Assembly: GCF_023546765.1 (NCBI RefSeq)
Contig: NZ_CP097484.1
Location: 3,504,001 to 3,568,000, forward strand
DNA length: 64,000 nucleotides
Origin: Methylobacterium tardum
GTDB taxonomy: Bacteria > Pseudomonadota > Alphaproteobacteria > Rhizobiales > Beijerinckiaceae
Direction of reading: 5' to 3'
Part shown: piece by piece, positions 60,217 to 64,000 of the stretch
Layout: each line of letters starts with the position of its first letter
How positions within the stretch are numbered: position 1 is the stretch's first letter
The notes under the pieces: generated by a model
Databases searched by the model: none
What the model was told of the DNA's origin: nothing
Seen by the model: the letters and a program-made list of their open reading frames with translations, nothing else
Position numbers and translations under genes: made by a program

Positions 60217-60627
60217 TCATCCGGCAGCCAGGTATCGGTCGACGCTGTCCCGGGCGAGATCAGACGTGGCGTCGTCAAGGCCGGCGACGATCCGGTCGGC
60301 CATCTCGGCCGGCAACTTGATCACGATGTCCTGATAGTACGGGTTGGGATGGTCCGTCAGGTACACCTGCTTGGCGCGCAGCAGCGTCTCGAAACGATCG
60401 AACGAGCCGATCGGACTGGGCCTGAAGACGTTCCTGATGTTCACGATCGAGCGCCTCAGATCCTTGTCCGCGGCCCCGTCCACGCCGGCGAACCCATCGA
60501 GGAACAGGTAGACGCGGTATAGGCCGTCCCGGACGTCGGGATCGTTCAACCTGACCATGTTGCGCCCACGCTTTATCAGGTAGGCGGCGAACGCCTCGAT
60601 GAAGCCGTCGAGCGTTATGCGTGCCAT
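60217..60627 (-). CDS. Hypothetical protein, 136 residues, partner of the HD/PRTase gene
   Basis: A compact protein starting MARITLDGFIEAFAAYLIKR and containing VRDGLYRVYLFLDGFAGVDG, LRRSIVNIRNVFRPSPIGSF and a C-terminal helix with IVIKLPAEMADRIVAGLDDA. No family was recognised. It lies immediately upstream of the HD/PRTase gene in the same direction, with ten bases between its stop and the next ATG, so the two form an operon. No signal peptide or membrane helix. Confidence 0.65.
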   Translation of the reverse strand: MARITLDGFIEAFAAYLIKRGRNMVRLNDPDVRDGLYRVYLFLDGFAGVDGAADKDLRRSIVNIRNVFRPSPIGSFDRFETLLRAKQVYLTDHPNPYYQDIVIKLPAEMADRIVAGLDDATSDLARDSVDRYLAAG

Positions 60628-61361
60628 CTCAGCCGACCCCGAATCGATCCCGACATGCGTGCCTGCCACGGAACATATCAAGAACTCCTTAACCAGCCAT
60701 CGTGCACCGCGCCGCGGTCCGCGTCGGGCTTGGCAGGGCCAAGCCACCGAACCGACGGGCCTTGGCGCCCGAACGTCCGTTCTCGACCGCTGGGCTAGGA
60801 CTCCGGCCCCGCGACATAACCGCAACTCGCGTGACCGGCCAGCGAGGCGGGCGGCGGATCATCGCGGCGGAGCTGACCGAGGCCGATTCCGTCCGCCCAA
60901 GCATCGGCCCTCGCTGCGTCCTTGTCACGAGCGCTGCCCGGGCCCGGAAAACCTGTCGGGTCTCCTCGGGTCACAGCCGGTCGCGCTCGTCGACGAACCC
61001 TACCCGCCTTCCCAAAGCGGCCCGCACATCCGTGAACGGTTCGTAGACCCGATGCCACGCCTCGGCGGGGGGCGGCAGCCGGTCGACGCAGGCCACGCAG
61101 GGGCGACCTTTCGCTGTTAGGCCCGCGCGTCCGGCCCCTGTCGCCGCACCTGCCGATTGGGAGCGTCGAGCTGCCGGTCGGCTTGGAAGCGGCTCCCAAC
61201 CAGAACCGAGTTGGCCCGTTGGTTCCTCTGCCAAGATCGGGAAGGCCGCAGGGTCCTGACCGGCGCCGACCGGGGCCTCACTTCGAATCGAGATTCCTTC
61301 GGTCTTCGAGGATGTTGGCTCTCCCGAGGGAGGGCGCCCTTCGGCTCCGACTCACATCTAT
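60628..61361. other. Gene-poor stretch upstream of the HD/PRTase operon
   Basis: It should contain the operon promoter, and caagaactccttaaccagcc around 60680 is relatively AT-rich. A minus-strand frame ending at 60971 (KGRPCVACVDRLPPPAEAWH) is faintly protein-like but lacks a credible start. Nothing else could be supported. Confidence 0.4.
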
Positions 61362-61757
61362 CTAAGCTTTCAGGACGTCGATCGTCGCTTGCTCGATCCG
61401 CTCGAAGGCGGAGACCACGTCCAGGTTCTTTTGGTAGGCGCCGATGGCGTTGCGGAGATCCATGGTTTCCGCAACGCTGTTCACATTGGGCAACTTCACC
61501 AAGCCCGCGGCGTCCGCGGCAGGGTGGTCGGCCATCCGCCTGAGCGGAAAGGCCGACGTGTTGGCGGCGACGCGCAGCCTTGGGGACGGATCCTCGCCGA
61601 CGGGTTCGAACAGGACATGCCTGCGTCGATAGGGGTCGCCTCCCGGCGTGGCCGCCGTCGATTCTGCGTTAGCGAGATTCTCCATAATGACTCGCAAGCG
61701 CGCTGCCTGCACCCGCATGCCCCCGATCGCCAGATCGCGCCCCGTGACCTCACCCAT
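61362..61757 (-). CDS. Flagellar basal-body rod protein FlgC-like, orphan
   Basis: This 131-residue protein matches FlgC along its length: VQAARLRVIMENLANAESTA at the N-terminus, TPGGDPYRRRHVLF, ADAAGLVKLPNVNSVAETMD and the C-terminal coiled-coil end NLDVVSAFERIEQATIDVLK. It is slightly shorter than usual FlgC (about 135-140). FlgC builds the proximal flagellar rod. No other flagellar gene lies within the window, so it is an isolated or displaced copy. Confidence 0.8.
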   Translation of the reverse strand: MGEVTGRDLAIGGMRVQAARLRVIMENLANAESTAATPGGDPYRRRHVLFEPVGEDPSPRLRVAANTSAFPLRRMADHPAADAAGLVKLPNVNSVAETMDLRNAIGAYQKNLDVVSAFERIEQATIDVLKA

Positions 61758-62543
61758 CGATGCATCAAACCCGCTTGTGCACTGAGGCCCCTCGCGGACA
61801 ATTGATCGTCGGCATGGTTAACGATTGGTGAAAGCCACCCCTCCTCGATCCGGTGCAAGCGCGAGAGATAACGTTCCGACGCTGGCCCCGTTGCTTGTGC
61901 AAGCATCCGGCGGACTGCGCGCGACCGCATTGCCGCCCACAACGCAGGCAAACCAGGACGTCCGCAGCTGAGCCGCCACCGACGGTTGGCAACGATCGTC
62001 GACCTACCCGTGCGACGTCGTCGGACCTGTCTTCGAACTCGAACCGACGACCCGACAGATCAATCGACGCCGGGTCGTCGCGATCATCTCATAGATCCCC
62101 GGCCCCGGTTGGGATGGGCAGTCGAGATCCGCGTTGACCACGATCTCGCCACCGCGGTCTCGCGCCTGCAGGACTCAATCGGCGGAAAGATCGCGATCAG
62201 TGCAGGCATCAGCCCATTCGGGCGAGCGGCCGAGGCTCACGATCTCGACAAGACGCCTGCGACGCATGTCGTACTGTCGTCGTCCGCCGCGGCGACGGGG
62301 TGCGCACGATCACGATGCTGTCTCGGACACCTCTCGGGCTGGCCAGTCCCCCGTTCCCGATCACTTGGCGGCGGCTTCGTGTCTTTCAGAACAACGCAAA
62401 CACCCGCGCTCGCTTCGCCCCTGAGACGTCCGGAACCAAGGGCGATCCCGAGGCGTAGCGGCGCATGCGAGGAACCGGTTCGATGGACGGCGGAGTCGAT
62501 GCAGCCGGGGCGGACGTGGGGCTCCTCCGGGGCCGGGCCAGTC
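61758..62543. other. Gene-poor stretch
   Basis: A minus-strand frame from 61951 (RAVRRMLAQATGPASERYLS) is weakly protein-like but runs into FlgC-coding DNA in another phase. A plus-strand segment near 62120-62260 reads DHDLATAVSRLQDSIGGKIA without a family match. No gene is called. Confidence 0.35.
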
Positions 62544-63127
62544 CTACCTGCTCGGTATGATCCTTCCGTCAGCCCCGACCTTGACCTCGTGCCCCTCGCC
62601 GTTAGTCACCACCGTGATTTTGTATTGCACGCCGTCATCCTCGCGTTCGATTTGAGCTTCCGCGACCTTGTCGCCAGTTTTCGCAGCGATGACGGCCGCT
62701 TGCCTTAAGCTCAAATCGACATCTCGCAGGTTAGACGGTTTCAATGAAGTGAAATAGCTTTCGATCGGATGATCGTCGCTTTTGGTCACCTGACCGGAAT
62801 TAGCGTCGACACGATGATGGGTGAGCTTGCCATCGTCGCTGAGCAGCTTGACCTCGTAGCAAGGCTTGCCAATCCCGCCCTCGAACTCGGCCATGATAGC
62901 GCGGCCGGCCCCTCGCCCTCGGCAATCTCCAGGGCTTCGACCAGAGAGACCTTGGCGGCCGGCAGCCCTTCGTAATCGCGCTCTCTGTGGCCGGTCGTGC
63001 CGTGGGCCAATTGCACGCCGCTCGAAGGGATAGCCGCCGGCGCCGCAATTCGGGCGATCGCGCCCGTCTGAGCCGTGGCGAGGCCAACCATGATTGGCAG
63101 CGCGATGGAAAGGGCAATTCGGGACAT
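62544..63127 (-). CDS. Exported PepSY-domain protein, one-base frameshift
   Basis: A protein of about 194 residues if repaired. It has a signal peptide (MSRIALSIALPIMVGLATAQ) and two PepSY-like repeats: VSLVEALEIAEGEG with FEGGIGKPCYEVKLLSDDGK, and LSLRQAAVIAAKTGDKVAEA with YKITVVTNGEGHEVKVGADG. The frame breaks at the cccc run 62910-62913. One added G joins EGEG to AGRAIMAEFEGG. PepSY proteins are periplasmic and often inhibit peptidases or sense cations; the role here is unknown. Confidence 0.7.
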
Positions 63128-64000
63128 GGCGTCTTCCGTCGGTTCTCGAACAGTTACGAAGCAGTGCGGTCGCGGCGCAAGTGCAACAGGGCGGCCAGAG
63201 GCAGCAGCTCCGGCCGTTAGAGATTTCACGATGCCTGGTTCAGGCTTGCACCCGAGCCGATGATCGTCTTCCTCGCATCGATGTTTCCGCCCGACGGATG
63301 CCGCAGCGGATGGGATTGCTGCGCTTTTTACACTGCGTATCGATGCCGCCCCATACCCTGCCGCGCAATATCAAGACTCGCATGAGAGAGCGCGTCGAGA
63401 CCTACCACATGGCGTTTGGCACGACCGTCGCGGACATCCTTCGCAAGACCCAGCTGTCGCTCGGTATCCTCAAGCGCGTGATCGGTTTGGACGACAGCCT
63501 TAGCGTCGGCCCGATCGACACACCCGCCCCGGGTATCCGACCCGCCTGGGGCCGGTCCATCCTGGGAGCGAAGTCCTTTCACCCAGGCGAACTCGATGGC
63601 GAACCGGATAGGCTGCCGTCGGGCACAGGTACACGGCGGCCACGGTACGGCGCGCGCGAGATCGGCCGCGTCCGGCGGCTCGATCCGGACGCGGCGCTCC
63701 ATGCGGCCACACCTGGGGATCGCCAGGCACGCGCCCGCCGCGACCGATTCGGTCGAAGGAACTCATTTCGCTGGAACTCGAAGTCGTCGATCCGTGGCGA
63801 GCGACCATCGGTTCCGTCGGCTGGATCAAAAGAGAGAGCGTGGTGTTGCAGTCGGCATGCCGCCGACTGCAGCATCTAACCAGGCTATCGGCGCCGCCGG
63901 CGACCATCACAGTCCGATGGTGACAGCTTAGATCGACCGCGGCTGTCAACCAAGAAGGGGCGCCGCCGACTACGAGCGTATTCATCGGTCACCCATCCCC
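63128..64000. other. No confident gene to the window end
   Basis: Several overlapping frames on both strands are open over 63240-63985, but each is Arg/Pro/Ser-rich and none matches a family. On the minus strand QPIRFAIEFAWVKGLRSQDG (about 63540-63610) is the most protein-like segment. A partial gene may continue past the window edge. Confidence 0.35.

Overview
The window is GC-rich DNA from an alphaproteobacterium, most likely a Methylobacterium/Methylorubrum-type methylotroph. This rests on base composition, a fused urease gamma/beta subunit, dispersed palindromic repeats of a kind I associate with that group, and overall gene content. No rRNA, tRNA or CRISPR array was seen. The genus is an inference and was not checked by any search.

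Layout, 1-49.9 kb (ordinary, densely coding chromosome). 0-4.3 kb: a porin-like tail, two palindromic repeats, and a four-gene minus-strand operon (CoA-transferase, SDR, acyl-CoA dehydrogenase, FAS1/MaoC-type hydratase) forming a beta-oxidation-like route for an unknown acid. 4.5-9 kb: an RND pump and its adaptor. 9.3-12.2 kb: small hypotheticals and a GNAT/isochorismatase-like operon divergent from a LysR regulator. 13.4-17.6 kb: urease ureAB-C-E-F-G. 18-19.7 kb: DUF3311 plus a sodium:solute symporter. 19.9-23.4 kb: a Crp-type regulator heading a polyamine-type ABC operon. 23.7-27.9 kb: an LpxC paralogue, an HD-GYP protein and an ABC-F ATPase. 27.9-30.2 kb: dialkylglycine decarboxylase dgdA with divergent dgdR and a perfect inverted-repeat operator candidate. 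31.5-35.2 kb: an MFS carrier, a WcbI-like protein and a hydrolase. 35.4-39.5 kb: a GlcG/HbpS-like protein and an Opp-type binding protein with two permeases. 39.5-47.5 kb: a carbohydrate ABC importer coupled to dihydroxyacetone kinase, a hydrolase and a D-2-hydroxyacid dehydrogenase. 47.8-49.9 kb: an FAH-family enzyme and a truncated FAD-dependent oxidase.

From about 49.9 kb the character changes to an accessory region. The oxidase is cut off, followed by an odd A- and homopolymer-rich seam and a 1.09 kb IS5-like element whose transposase middle is replaced by a serine-recombinase fragment. Beyond that lie an MscS channel, an IS-transposase relic, several unrecognised proteins, an orphan FlgC and a PepSY protein, with long stretches lacking convincing genes. 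The most interesting locus is at 57.3-60.6 kb: a small unknown protein gene followed by a roughly 965-residue protein with an N-terminal SAMHD1/COG1078-like HD phosphohydrolase and a C-terminal phosphoribosyltransferase-like domain. It is a candidate nucleotide-metabolising conflict/defence module.

A window-wide feature affects interpretation. At least seven otherwise intact genes carry a single-base deletion in or beside a G/C run, and two more carry a possible insertion. Restoring one base rebuilds a full-length family member each time, so systematic consensus error is more likely than true pseudogenes. Those genes are annotated across the shift.
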